Under the pieces are notes generated by a model, which ran no database searches, was not told where the DNA came from, and worked only from the letters and a program-made list of their open reading frames with translations. DNA of 64,000 nt from Longispora fulva (GTDB lineage Bacteria > Actinomycetota > Actinomycetes > Mycobacteriales > Micromonosporaceae): assembly GCF_015751905.1 (NCBI RefSeq), contig NZ_JADOUF010000001.1, forward strand, positions 8,493,501 through 8,557,500, read 5' to 3'. Positions 16,262-24,520 of this stretch are shown here, piece by piece (positions within the stretch are counted from its first letter, which is position 1; every line of letters starts with the position of its first letter). Made by a program: the position numbers and the translations under genes.

Positions 16262-18010
16262 ATGGCAGTGCGCTGGGAGACCGTGTTCGTCCAGAACTAC
16301 GGTCGGCTCGTCCGGGCGGCCTATGTGGTCGATGCCGGGCAGGACGGCCGGTCCCGCCGGTGGTGGCGGGCGCACCGGCTGGTGCGCCGGGCGCTGCCGT
16401 TGCGGTCGGGACGGAAGGTGGCCGACGACCTCGACGCCGGGTACCGCACGCTGCTCGCCCGGGTGCTGACCCGTTCGCTGGGCCGGCGTCTCCCGTGGCC
16501 GGGGCCGTTGCGGCGCGGCGCGGTGTCCGTCCCCGACGGCGGGCCGGGGCACGAGGCGCTCGACCGGGCGCTGGCGGCCGTCGCGCCGCCGGTCCGCGCG
16601 GCGTACCTGCTGCTGCTCGGCGAGGGCATGAACCGCAAGAGCGCGACCGGGGCGTTGCAGCTGGTGGGGGTCGCCGACCCGTACGCCGCCGTGAACCGTG
16701 CGCTGAAGGTCCGCGACGAGCTCGACGCCGACCACGGGCTCGACCCGGAGCGGCAGGCCGAGCTGCTCGACGAGCCGGCGATGAACCCGGCGGCCGCCGA
16801 GGTCCGGGCCCCGGCGCCCGCGATGCTGCGCACCGCCCGGGTCGGCCGGGGCGCGCTCGCCACGGCCGCCGGGGTGTCGGCCCTGATCGGGGTCGCGACC
16901 CTGGCCACCGGCGCGTGGAGCGGCCCGGAGCCGCAGAAGGTCGAGCCCGTGCGGCCGGTCACGGACACGGAGTGGCGCAACAATCCCAATCCGGTACTGG
17001 CCGCCTGGCCGTCGAGGGGCGACGCCCGCACCGACACGAAGCTGACCAGCGCGGCCGTCACCGCGTGGCGGACCGGCAAGAGGCTCGTCATCGGGCGCGG
17101 CGCGGAGGGCTCCCCGCCGGTGGGCGTGCCGCAGCTGTTGTTCGCCGGGCACGTCGACGGCAAGCCGGTCGTGGTGTTGGCGGACCGGTCGCGGCTGGCC
17201 CGGTACACGGAAAAGGGTCTTGAACTGTCGCCGATGCCGGTCCTCGGCACCGCCGGGGCGAGCGGCATCCGGCTCGCCGGCACCCGCTACCTGCTCGCCC
17301 CGTGGGTGGCGAAGGCCCAGGTGTCCACCCTGGGCGGCGCGTGGCAGGACCTGGCGGCCGTCGACGGGGTCACCGACCCGGTCCGCCCGGTGCCCGGGTC
17401 CTGCTACACGGGGCCACTGCTGCGGCTGACCACGAAGGACGTCGCGGCCCCGAGCCCGCTGACCCTGGCGGACCTCGGCCAGATCAGCCTCGCGCACATC
17501 ACGGTCGGCGACCCGCACGCCGCGCGGTACCTGGACTCGCAGGGCGCGTGGGACCGCCTCGGCTGCCAGGTCACCGAATGGGCCGGCTCGGCCGTGGTGG
17601 CCGTGCACGCGTGGGAGTTCGCGGCCGGCCCGCTGCCCGGCAAGGCCGGCACCGGCACGTGGGTGTGCCTGCGCGGCGATCTCGTCGGCGGCGACAACCT
17701 GGTCCGCGCCGTCCTGCTCGGACCGGGCGGCACCGCGACCCCGGTGGCGCACGGCACCCGGATGTGCAGCGCCCGGGGCGGCCCGGTTGCGGCGACCGCG
17801 TGGTGGAAGGCCCCTGCGGGCTCGTGGTACCTGCTGGCTGCCGGCTCGCCCGGCATCGACCGGATCGACGCCGCGGCGGGCGTCCTCAAGGGCTCGGGCA
17901 AGAGCTTCGTGACCCTCGGCCCGGTGCCGAACCAGACCCCGACCATGACCGTGAAGGCACGCGACGCGGCCGGCACGGACGTCCCGGTGCTAGGCGTGAT
18001 CGGAGGATGA
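16262..18010 (+). CDS. Membrane protein with sigma-factor-like cytoplasmic half and extracytoplasmic domain
   Basis: A 582-residue protein. The N-terminal part (about 1-170) resembles a degenerate ECF sigma factor: VFVQNYGRLVRAAYVVDA recalls region 2, and LDRALAAVAPPVRAAYLLLL with AVNRALKVRDEL recalls region 4. One membrane span (about 199-219, ALATAAGVSALIGVATLATGAW) leads to a roughly 360-residue outside domain with four Cys and no recognised family. GAGGAG precedes ATG. It overlaps the next small gene by ATGA. It is inferred to be a sensor or regulator that links the envelope to transcription, or a structural relic of one. Confidence 0.6.
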   Translation: MAVRWETVFVQNYGRLVRAAYVVDAGQDGRSRRWWRAHRLVRRALPLRSGRKVADDLDAGYRTLLARVLTRSLGRRLPWPGPLRRGAVSVPDGGPGHEALDRALAAVAPPVRAAYLLLLGEGMNRKSATGALQLVGVADPYAAVNRALKVRDELDADHGLDPERQAELLDEPAMNPAAAEVRAPAPAMLRTARVGRGALATAAGVSALIGVATLATGAWSGPEPQKVEPVRPVTDTEWRNNPNPVLAAWPSRGDARTDTKLTSAAVTAWRTGKRLVIGRGAEGSPPVGVPQLLFAGHVDGKPVVVLADRSRLARYTEKGLELSPMPVLGTAGASGIRLAGTRYLLAPWVAKAQVSTLGGAWQDLAAVDGVTDPVRPVPGSCYTGPLLRLTTKDVAAPSPLTLADLGQISLAHITVGDPHAARYLDSQGAWDRLGCQVTEWAGSAVVAVHAWEFAAGPLPGKAGTGTWVCLRGDLVGGDNLVRAVLLGPGGTATPVAHGTRMCSARGGPVAATAWWKAPAGSWYLLAAGSPGIDRIDAAAGVLKGSGKSFVTLGPVPNQTPTMTVKARDAAGTDVPVLGVIGG

Positions 18011-18180
18011 CCATGACATCGATGCGGTGGGCGGTGGCCCCGGAGGACATTCCGAAGCCCCGGCGCGGGGTGGAACTGTGGGCCGTCATCTCGCGCAAGC
18101 TCCCGGCCGGGCGGCGCAACGACCAACCGGTCCGCTACACCAGGACCCGGACCCGCAACGGGGCCCGGCACCGCTACTAG
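18007..18180 (+). CDS. Small basic protein coupled to the sigma-like membrane protein
   Basis: A 57-residue protein, MTMTSMRWAVAPEDIPKPRR at the start, then VELWAVISRKLPAGRRNDQP and a very Arg-rich tail. Its ATG overlaps the stop of the preceding gene (ATGA), and CGGAGG sits just before it, which argues for real translation and coupling. No known domain. The basic tail could bind nucleic acid or membrane, but that is a guess. Confidence 0.55.
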   Translation: MTMTSMRWAVAPEDIPKPRRGVELWAVISRKLPAGRRNDQPVRYTRTRTRNGARHRY

Positions 18181-18307
18181 GCCGGGCCGGATCGCGGCCG
18201 GCGGGGCGGCCGCGATCCGGCGACGCGACATCGCCCGCCCGGGCGCGGGGCGGGCCCGGTGATGCGGGGTCGATCCGGCCCGGGATCGGCCCGCCGGTGC
18301 CCGGGCA

Positions 18308-18919
18308 CTACTCGGCCAGGATGCCGTAGAGCTTGCGGCGGGCCTCGTTGAGGATCTCCAGCGCCCGCTGCCGCTGCTCCTCGGTGCCGACCTGCCCCAC
18401 CTGGCCCAGGGCCTGCATGATGCCCATCGCCGCGGTGCGCAGCTCGTGCGCGTTGCTCCCGGCCTCCTCCGCGAACTGGGTCCACGGCGCGGCGTCGGCC
18501 TTGCCCGCCGCCTCGCGGCCGGCGTCGGTGAGGGTGAACCGCTTGCGGCCCTCGGACTCCTCGCCCGTGATCAGGCCCTCGTCCTCCAGGAGCTGGAGGG
18601 TGGGGTAGACCGAGCCGGGGCTGGGCCGCCACGCGCCGCCGGTGCGCTGGTCGAGCTCGGAGATCATCTCGTAGCCGTGCATGGGGCGCTCGAGGAGCAG
18701 CCCGATGATGGCGGCCCGGACGTCGCCGCGCCGCGCGCCGCGCCCCCGGGAGTGCGGCCCGCGCATCCCGCCGCCGCGTCCGCCGCCGAAGCCGCCGCGC
18801 CCGCCGAAGGGGCCGAAGGCGTACAGCCGGTCGTGGCCGGGGTGCTCGCCACGGTGGCCGTGGTCGTGCCGGTGTTCGGGGCCATGCTCGCGGCCGGCCC
18901 GCTCGAAGTGTCGTCGCAT
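18308..18919 (-). CDS. PadR-family regulator with His- and Gly-rich N-terminal extension
   Basis: A 203-residue protein. Residues about 66-140 form the PadR winged helix (RAAIIGLLLERPMHGYEMI, SPGSVYPTLQLLEDEGLI, KRFTLTDAGREAA), followed by a helical dimerisation arm. The first 62 residues are a His-rich run (EHRHDHGHRGEHPGHD) and then a Gly/Arg-rich run. PadR proteins are usually repressors of an adjacent efflux or stress gene; the His run could bind a metal. Two perfect palindromes at 18961-18987, 42 bp upstream of the start, are the likely operator. Confidence 0.85.
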   Translation of the reverse strand: MRRHFERAGREHGPEHRHDHGHRGEHPGHDRLYAFGPFGGRGGFGGGRGGGMRGPHSRGRGARRGDVRAAIIGLLLERPMHGYEMISELDQRTGGAWRPSPGSVYPTLQLLEDEGLITGEESEGRKRFTLTDAGREAAGKADAAPWTQFAEEAGSNAHELRTAAMGIMQALGQVGQVGTEEQRQRALEILNEARRKLYGILAE

Positions 18920-18960
18920 CTGTCGCTACCTCTTCGTTCGTCATCCGACAGCCCGTGTGG

Positions 18961-18987
18961 CTATCGCGATAGTGAAACGATATATCG
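18961..18987. promoter_or_regulatory. Paired palindromes upstream of the PadR gene
   Basis: CTATCGCGATAG (18961-18972) and CGATATATCG (18978-18987) are both perfect palindromes. They are rare AT-rich elements in this GC-rich window and sit just upstream of the PadR start. They probably form its autoregulatory operator. Confidence 0.6.
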
Positions 18988-19093
18988 GAACCGCTCGCGA
19001 GGCAACGTTATTGACGTCATGGATTTGCTTCACACGCATAGGGTTCGACGTCGTACGGTTCATAGGGGTACGACCAGGCGTCGGGAGGTCGAT

Positions 19094-19678
19094 GTGCGGC
19101 AGATCGTGCGAAGGGCGGCCAGGGCTGTCCTGTACGACGATGAGGGTAGGTTGCTGCTCATTCGACGGACAAAGGCCAACAGGCCGGTATATTTCACCAC
19201 GCCCGGGGGTGGGATCGAGCCGGGCGACTCCTCGCCGGTCGACGCGCTGCGCCGGGAACTGCGGGAGGAGCTCGGGGCCACGGCCGACCGGTACCAGCAG
19301 GTGCTGGTCAACACGTTCCCGTACGGGGAGGGCGTGGTCGTGCAGTACTTCTTCGTGTGCCGGCTCGTCGCCCTGGACATGTCGGCCCGGCACGGCCCGG
19401 AGTTCGACGACCCGTCGCGGGGCCGGTACGACCTGGCGAGGGTCACTCCGCCCGCCGGCCTGACGGGGCTGCGGCTGCGGCCCGAGGGCCTGACGGACTT
19501 TCTCACGAACAACCACGAGGCGCTGATGCTCGCGGTGGACCTGGCCCCACCGGACCTGGTCCTGGCGGAGCATCCCCCGGCCGCCGCAGGGGAGCAGCCC
19601 CCGGGCCCGGAGCAGCCGCGCGCGGAAGGCGCGGCACAGGCTCCAGGCCCGGAGGGAACGGCTCAGGTCGCCGGGTAA
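19094..19678 (+). CDS. Nudix hydrolase-family protein
   Basis: A 194-residue protein with a Nudix fold: VLYDDEGRLLLIRR, then the Nudix box region TPGGGIEPGDSSPVDALRRE-LREELGA (about 37-62). The REL.EELG half with the metal-binding glutamates is intact, while the first conserved Glu position reads Ser after Gly-Asp. Nudix enzymes cleave nucleoside diphosphates linked to another group; the substrate is unknown. The GTG start at 19094 has GGGAGG 5 bases upstream. The C-terminal 35 residues are a Pro/Ala/Gly-rich tail whose end overlaps the convergent aldehyde dehydrogenase gene by 16 bases. Confidence 0.78.
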   Translation: MRQIVRRAARAVLYDDEGRLLLIRRTKANRPVYFTTPGGGIEPGDSSPVDALRRELREELGATADRYQQVLVNTFPYGEGVVVQYFFVCRLVALDMSARHGPEFDDPSRGRYDLARVTPPAGLTGLRLRPEGLTDFLTNNHEALMLAVDLAPPDLVLAEHPPAAAGEQPPGPEQPRAEGAAQAPGPEGTAQVAG

Positions 19679-21195
19679 CGCGAGTAGTCGGCGAAGTTGC
19701 CGTACAGCCGCTCGGCCGCCGGCCCCACCGTCACCGCGTGCACGAGCAGCTCGCCGCCGACGAACGCCCCCTTCCAGGACGCCCCCCGCCCGCCGAACGG
19801 CTCCGCGCGGTCCCCCCGGGACCGCGGCTTGTTGATTCCCACCTTGAACGCCTGCACGTCCATCGCGAGCTTCTCGGCCAGTTCCTCGTCGTCGCACGCG
19901 AGGCTGGCCACGAGGGACCCGTTGGACGCGTTCATGGCGGCGAGCAGCTCGTCCTTGGTGTCGACCACGATGATGGTGTCGACCGGCCCGAACGGTTCGG
20001 CGTGCGCGAGCCGGGACCGGCCGGGCGGCGCGAGCAGGGCCACGGGCGCGACGTAGGCGGAGGTGTCCTGGCCGGGCAGGAAGTGGTCGCCGAGGGTCCC
20101 GCGGTGCAGCGGCACGGCCCCGCCCCGCAGCGCCTCGTCCACCTTCCGCCGCAGCTCGTCGGCCTTCGCCGCGCTGATCAGCGGCCCGAAGTCCAGCTCC
20201 GGCAGCACGCCGTCGGCACTCGCGAGGGGATGCCCGAGCCGGATCGAGGACACCACGGGCAGGTACATCGCGAGGAACTTGTCCACGAGTTCGCGCTGCA
20301 CGACGTAGCGGGGGTACGCGGTGCACCGCTGCTTGCCGTACTCGAAACCCTTGCGCAGGTGCCCGGCGAGCAGGTCCCACTGGGAGAAGTCCCAGATGCC
20401 CCACGCGTTGAGGCCCTCCTGCTCGATGAAGTGCGGCTTGTCGGAGTCCAGGAGCGCCGCAGCCACCTTGCCGCCGTTGGACCGGCCGCCGACGAAGGCG
20501 ACGGCGCCGATCTCGGGCGCGCGGACCAGTACCTCGGAAAGCTCCTCACCGCCGCCCGACAGCAGCGTGACGGGCAGCCCGGCCCGGCGCATCAGGGCGT
20601 GCGCGACGGTGAGGCACACGGCCCCGCCCTGGGTGGGGGTCTTGGCGATCACGGCGTTGCCGGCGAGCAGTTGGACGAGCTCGGCGTGCACGAGCACGCT
20701 CATCGGGTAGTTCCAGGAGGCGATGTTCGACACCGGGCCGGGCAACGGCTCACGGCCGTGCACCATGGGCCCGATCTCGTCGAGATACCACCGGACGCCG
20801 TCGAGGGCCCGGTCCACGTCCGCGCAGGCCAGCCGCCACGGCTTGCCGATCTCCCAGCACAGCAGCAACGCGAGCAGGTCCCGCTCGGCCTGCAACGCCT
20901 CGACCGCGGCGGTGACCCGCGCGTGCCGCTCGGCGAGGGGGACGCGCGCCCAGGTCCGGTGCTCGGCGGCGGAGAAGGCCAGGGCCCGGCCGGCGGTCGC
21001 GGCGTCCAGGCGCGGCAGCCAGCCGATCAGGGTGCCGTCGACGGGGGTGTGCAGCGCGGCGGGCGTCCCGACATCGGACCACACACCCTCGACCAGGTTG
21101 AGCAGCCGGTCGTCGGAGAACGCCTCGGGGGTCGCGGCGACGGCACGGGCGTGCACGTCGGCCCAGGCCGCGCCGGATACAACACTCAACGCCAT
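19663..21195 (-). CDS. Aldehyde dehydrogenase-family protein
   Basis: A 510-residue NAD(P)-dependent aldehyde dehydrogenase homologue. Seen are ASWNYPMSVLVHAELVQLLAGNAVI (cofactor-binding region), AFVGGRSNGGKVAA, the Glu region HFIEQEGLNAWG, the nucleophile Cys in YGKQRCTAYPRY (about 291) and AEPFGPVDTIIVV. The Glu and Cys contexts deviate from the common ELGGKNP and GQ.C patterns, so it belongs to a divergent branch. ATG at 21195 is preceded by AAGGAG; an upstream extension to 21288 is low-complexity and not favoured. The substrate is unknown. Confidence 0.82.
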   Translation of the reverse strand: MALSVVSGAAWADVHARAVAATPEAFSDDRLLNLVEGVWSDVGTPAALHTPVDGTLIGWLPRLDAATAGRALAFSAAEHRTWARVPLAERHARVTAAVEALQAERDLLALLLCWEIGKPWRLACADVDRALDGVRWYLDEIGPMVHGREPLPGPVSNIASWNYPMSVLVHAELVQLLAGNAVIAKTPTQGGAVCLTVAHALMRRAGLPVTLLSGGGEELSEVLVRAPEIGAVAFVGGRSNGGKVAAALLDSDKPHFIEQEGLNAWGIWDFSQWDLLAGHLRKGFEYGKQRCTAYPRYVVQRELVDKFLAMYLPVVSSIRLGHPLASADGVLPELDFGPLISAAKADELRRKVDEALRGGAVPLHRGTLGDHFLPGQDTSAYVAPVALLAPPGRSRLAHAEPFGPVDTIIVVDTKDELLAAMNASNGSLVASLACDDEELAEKLAMDVQAFKVGINKPRSRGDRAEPFGGRGASWKGAFVGGELLVHAVTVGPAAERLYGNFADYSRYPAT

Positions 21196-21471
21196 GACGG
21201 CTCCTTCACGGGCAGTGGGAAGAAGCGGCGGCGGCGTTGGCGTCGCTGTGGTGGGCTTCACCCTGCCGTGCGCACGGGCCGTGCGCAATAGCGTGTGACA
21301 TGCGTCAAACCCAAATCAAGATCATGATTTTGTTACGGAGGTTCCTCCTCCGGCGCGCGTCGGCCCTCGGCCTCGGACGGCCCGGCCACCGGTCCAGGAG
21401 AGGTCGCTGACCCGGCTCGGAGGGGGCGACCACGGCCCCGGCAGCGGTGGTCGGGGGATCCGGCTGACCCA
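21196..21471. other. Intergenic region, divergent promoter side of the aldehyde dehydrogenase gene
   Basis: No open frame with coding character was found. The segment includes the likely promoter of the aldehyde dehydrogenase gene and a short AT-rich stretch (CAAGATCATGATTTTG around 21311-21326) containing the palindrome ATCATGAT. Confidence 0.4.
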
Positions 21472-21508
21472 GGCTGGCACCTTGGTGCCAGGCACCTTGA
21501 GGCCAGCC
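21472..21508 (+). ncRNA. Leader hairpin with competing pairings
   Basis: GGCTGGC (21472-21478) pairs with GCCAGCC (21502-21508). Inside, GGTGCC (21484-21489) can pair either with GGCACC at 21476-21481 or with GGCACC at 21491-21496. These exclusive pairings in the leader of the lipoprotein gene resemble an attenuator. No known RNA family was recognised. Confidence 0.35.
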
Positions 21509-21542
21509 CGCAGCTAGTGACAGCCCCACGGGGTGTCCGGCA

Positions 21543-21596
21543 GGCTTATCCACATCGGAAGCGCCAGCCCGAACCGGGTTGGAATACCGATAAGCC
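21543..21596 (+). ncRNA. Nested two-stem structured leader before the lipoprotein gene
   Basis: GGCTTATC (21543-21550) pairs perfectly with GATAAGCC (21589-21596). Within it CCAGCCCG (21564-21571) pairs with CGGGTTGG (21575-21582) around a 3-base loop. The asymmetric internal loop has CACATCGGAAGCG on one side and AATACC on the other. The element ends 39 bases before the lipoprotein ATG. The ATCGG in the internal loop can also pair with CCGAT, giving an alternative fold. A cis-regulatory RNA of unknown type is inferred. Confidence 0.45.
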
Positions 21597-21635
21597 AATT
21601 AATCAGTCCATTACGCACACAGGTGGAGTCTGTCC

Positions 21636-22193
21636 ATGTCCAGGATCGTCGCACTGTTCCGCCCCGCCGCGAGGTCCCTGGCCCCGACCGCCATGGGACG
21701 ACGCACCGTGCTGGCCCTCGCCAGCCTCACGTCGGCCCTGGCGCTGGCCGCCTGCGGCTCTCCGAGCACCGATCAGGCGACGGAGCCCACCACCACGCAC
21801 AGCGCTCCGACCACCGGCGCGGTACAGCCCAGCCGGTCCGCCGCACCGTCGGCGACGCGGTCCGCCGCACCCTCCGCGACCCGGGCCGCCGGAGCCGCCG
21901 CGACACCGGGTGCCGCCGCCTGTCCGGTGCGGGCGGAGGACCTGGTCTCGGCGTTGAAGACCGGTTCGGGGGACCTCTACACCCGGGCCGGCAGGCCGGC
22001 GGCGGTGGAGGCGGTCGTCTGCGTCGGCGACTTCTCCGTGGCCCGCACGGTCTCAGACGGCACCACCCAACCCTCCCGGGTGCTGTTCCACCACGTCGAC
22101 GGGACGTGGCGCCCGATCAGCCTCGGTTCCGCGCACTACTGCACGGCGGAAGTACCCGCCGACATCGCAGCGCAGCTACCCGGCTGCGCCTGA
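21636..22193 (+). CDS. Secreted lipoprotein of unknown function
   Basis: A 185-residue protein with a signal sequence (RRTVLALASLTSALALAACG) ending in the lipobox LAAC, so it is predicted to be lipid-anchored on the outer face of the membrane. A Thr/Ser/Pro/Ala-rich linker (about 45-90, with repeated SAAPSATR) precedes a domain of about 95 residues with VEAVVCVGDFSVARTV, LFHHVDGTWRPISLGSAHYC and a final C. Cys pairs suggest disulfides. GGTGGAG lies about 8 bases before ATG; the internal Met at residue 20 is an alternative start. The same-strand gene downstream is also secreted. Confidence 0.72.
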   Translation: MSRIVALFRPAARSLAPTAMGRRTVLALASLTSALALAACGSPSTDQATEPTTTHSAPTTGAVQPSRSAAPSATRSAAPSATRAAGAAATPGAAACPVRAEDLVSALKTGSGDLYTRAGRPAAVEAVVCVGDFSVARTVSDGTTQPSRVLFHHVDGTWRPISLGSAHYCTAEVPADIAAQLPGCA

Positions 22194-22272
22194 CCTCCCT
22201 CCCGCCTCCTTCGTCATCTCTTCCTCATCCATCTCTCATCCATCCCTCACCACACAGAAGGACACCTCTCCC

Positions 22273-23676
22273 ATGAACACGTACGTTCGCCGTGCCCTCG
22301 CGGGCCTCGTCGCCGCCACCGCCCTGACCGGTAGCCTGCTCGCCGCCGTCACTCCGGCCCACGCCTCGTTCACCTCCAGCCTCGGCGGCTCGATCAGCCG
22401 CTCCGAGGTGATCGAACGCGCCCAGTACTGGGTCGACCACCAGCCCGGCGACTACAACCAGGGCGCGAGCTCACCCGGCCCGACCGGGGACCGCAACTAC
22501 CGTCGCGACTGCTCCGGATTCGTCGACATGGCCTGGCACCTCAACTCCGACCCCAACACCCAGGGCCTGCCCGGCGTCTCCACCGAGATCGCCCGCACCG
22601 ACCTACAGGCCGGCGACATCCTCGACAGCTACTACGACCACGTGATCCTGTTCAACGCCTGGGAGGCCGACCACGTCCACTACTCCTACTACGCCTTCGG
22701 CGCGACCCCGGTGCACTTCGTGCCCCGAGCCTCCATCAACGACGCCCAGATCGACGGCCACCCCAACGGCGACTACAAGGCGTACCGGTACCGGAACATC
22801 ACCGGCAGCCAGACCGCAGCCTCGGCGTCGCCGATGTTCGCCGACCTGGACGGCGACGGCCGGGCCGAGATGATCGTCGCCTCCCCCAACGGGAACGTGA
22901 CCGCCTACCGCAACGTCAGCACCAGCGGGCTGTGGGCGGCGGGCTTCTACACGGGCAGCGACTACATGGTCGTCGCCGGGGTCGGCAGCAACTACGACAA
23001 GCTGCGCTTCGCCGACCTGGACAAGGACGGCCGCGCTGAGATGATCATCGCTCAGGCCGACGGCTCCGTGGTCGCCTACCGCAACATCAACACGAGTGGG
23101 CTGTGGGCTGCGGGCTTCTTCACAGGCGTCGACTACATGACGGTCGCCGGCGTGGGGAGCAACTATGACAAGGTGCGGTTCGCCGACCTGGACAAGGACG
23201 GCCGCGCTGAGATGATCATCGCTCAGGCCGACGGCTCCGTGGTCGCCTACCGCAACATCAACACGACCGGCCTGTGGGCTGCGGGCTTCTTCACCGGCGT
23301 CGACTACATGAACGTCGCCGGGGTCGGCAGCAACTACGACAAGGTGCGCTTCGCCGACCTGGACAAGGACGGCCGCGCTGAGATGATCATCGCCCAGGCC
23401 GACGGTTCCCTGATCGCGTACCGCAACATCAACACCACTGGCCTGTGGGCTGCGGGCTTCTTCACCGGCGTCGACTACATGAACGTCGCCGGGGTGGGCA
23501 GCAACTACGACCGGGTGCGGTTCGCTGACCTGGACAAGGACGGCCGCGCCGAGATGATCATCGCGGCGGCCGACGGCAACGTGACCGCGTACCGCAACAT
23601 CAACACCACCGGCCTGTGGGCTGCGGGCTTCTACACCGGCGCCGACTACATGGTGGTCGCCACGGGCGTGCACTAA
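22273..23676 (+). CDS. Secreted NlpC/P60-like domain protein with five tandem FG-GAP repeats
   Basis: A 467-residue secreted protein with a signal peptide (about 1-31, ending AHA). Residues about 41-180 look like a papain-fold NlpC/P60-type domain: Cys in NYRRDCSGFVDMAWHL (C80) and His in YDHVILFNAW (H123). Then come five 57-residue repeats (F-A-D-L-D-K-D-G-R-A-E-M-I) with DLDKDGRAE Ca-binding loops, as in FG-GAP/VCBS beta-propellers; the last is cut at the C-terminus. It is inferred to hydrolyse a peptidoglycan peptide or related amide while the repeats bind ligand. A full propeller usually has seven blades, so five is odd. Confidence 0.8.
   Translation: MNTYVRRALAGLVAATALTGSLLAAVTPAHASFTSSLGGSISRSEVIERAQYWVDHQPGDYNQGASSPGPTGDRNYRRDCSGFVDMAWHLNSDPNTQGLPGVSTEIARTDLQAGDILDSYYDHVILFNAWEADHVHYSYYAFGATPVHFVPRASINDAQIDGHPNGDYKAYRYRNITGSQTAASASPMFADLDGDGRAEMIVASPNGNVTAYRNVSTSGLWAAGFYTGSDYMVVAGVGSNYDKLRFADLDKDGRAEMIIAQADGSVVAYRNINTSGLWAAGFFTGVDYMTVAGVGSNYDKVRFADLDKDGRAEMIIAQADGSVVAYRNINTTGLWAAGFFTGVDYMNVAGVGSNYDKVRFADLDKDGRAEMIIAQADGSLIAYRNINTTGLWAAGFFTGVDYMNVAGVGSNYDRVRFADLDKDGRAEMIIAAADGNVTAYRNINTTGLWAAGFYTGADYMVVATGVH
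22837..23673 (+). repeat. Five 171-bp tandem coding repeats (FG-GAP units)
   Basis: Units start at 22837, 23008, 23179, 23350 and 23521, exactly 171 bases apart. Units 2 and 3 are identical over their first 86 bases, including synonymous positions, and units 2-4 are near-identical. This implies recent expansion or gene conversion. The fifth unit is incomplete. Confidence 0.95.
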
Positions 23677-23727
23677 CACCCGGCAGCCAGCCGGTATCGG
23701 GTGACACGTCACGCACAGCGAACGAAC

Positions 23728-23755
23728 GGGGCGCGGACCACACGGTCCGCGCCCC
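23728..23755. terminator. Bidirectional terminator between the FG-GAP gene and endonuclease V
   Basis: GGGGCGCGGACC (23728-23739) and GGTCCGCGCCCC (23744-23755) form a perfect 12-bp stem with the loop ACAC. It lies between convergent genes. Confidence 0.85.
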
Positions 23756-23860
23756 GACCGTGTACCGGCCGGAACACCCGGCAGTGCCCGGAACCCATGG
23801 CCGGCCGCGCTGAGCTGGCCGTGCTGAACCGGCCGCGCCGGGCAGCGGTTACCGGGCGGG

Positions 23861-24520
23861 TCACCCGGCCCGAAGGGCGAGCCGCGACAACTGGTCGGCG
23901 GCCCGGGTGGTCTCGGGCAGCCGGTACCTCGGCGTCAGAGCGAGAGTCAGCTCCGTCGCGCTGTCCAGGTCGAACCGGTGCCCCACGGACACGAACACCG
24001 GCTTGACCCCCGCCCTCGTCCGCAGCACCCGGCCGATCACCTCACCGCCGTCCGTGAGCGGCGACCAGTCGCCCCGTTGGTCCCCGGGCTCCTCGTACTC
24101 CCCGATGAACAAGGTCTTGGCCACCCCGATCGTCGGCAGCCCGGTCTCCAGCCCGACGTGGCACGCGAGCCCGAACCGCTCCGGATGCGCGAGCCCCTGC
24201 CCGTCACACACCAGCACGTCCGGGGTGACGGTCAGCTGGGCGAGCGCCTCGAGCAGCGTCGGCAACTCCCGGAACGCGAACAGCCCCGGCACGTAGGGGA
24301 ACGTCGCCAGCCCGGTGGCGGTGGCCTGCTGAACGGGCAGCAGGTTGCCGGCGTCGAGCACCACGACAGCGGCGGCGACCCGGTCGGACCCGTCGGCGTA
24401 GGCGACGTCGAGTCCCGCGACCGTCCGGGGGTTGGTCGGGCCGGGGGAGACCTCGACCTGATGTCGCAGCGCGCGCTGGAGGGCGACGGCCTCCTCGGCC
24501 GTCGTGGGGAGCGCGGGCAC
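23861..24520 (-). CDS. nfi: Endonuclease V (deoxyinosine repair)
   Basis: A 219-residue endonuclease V, which nicks DNA one base 3' of deoxyinosine or related lesions. Catalytic acidic residues and lysine are in place: D38 in VAGLDVAYAD, E84 in FRELP, D106 in VLVCDGQGLAHPERFG, and K135 in TIGVAKTLF. The GTG start overlaps the stop of the upstream DUF397 gene (TAGTG), so the repair gene is co-transcribed with a regulatory pair. A longer upstream frame exists but has no domain. The size matches the family (about 220 residues). Confidence 0.9.
   Translation of the reverse strand: MPALPTTAEEAVALQRALRHQVEVSPGPTNPRTVAGLDVAYADGSDRVAAAVVVLDAGNLLPVQQATATGLATFPYVPGLFAFRELPTLLEALAQLTVTPDVLVCDGQGLAHPERFGLACHVGLETGLPTIGVAKTLFIGEYEEPGDQRGDWSPLTDGGEVIGRVLRTRAGVKPVFVSVGHRFDLDSATELTLALTPRYRLPETTRAADQLSRLALRAG

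Noticed and set aside
21440-21635. c-di-AMP (ydaO) riboswitch before the lipoprotein/NlpC genes
   Set aside because: The conserved ydaO blocks (for example the CAGCTAACTC-type stretch) are absent; only unassigned hairpins are seen.
22837-23673. CRISPR-like array
   Set aside because: The 171-bp repeats are in-frame coding FG-GAP units without spacers.
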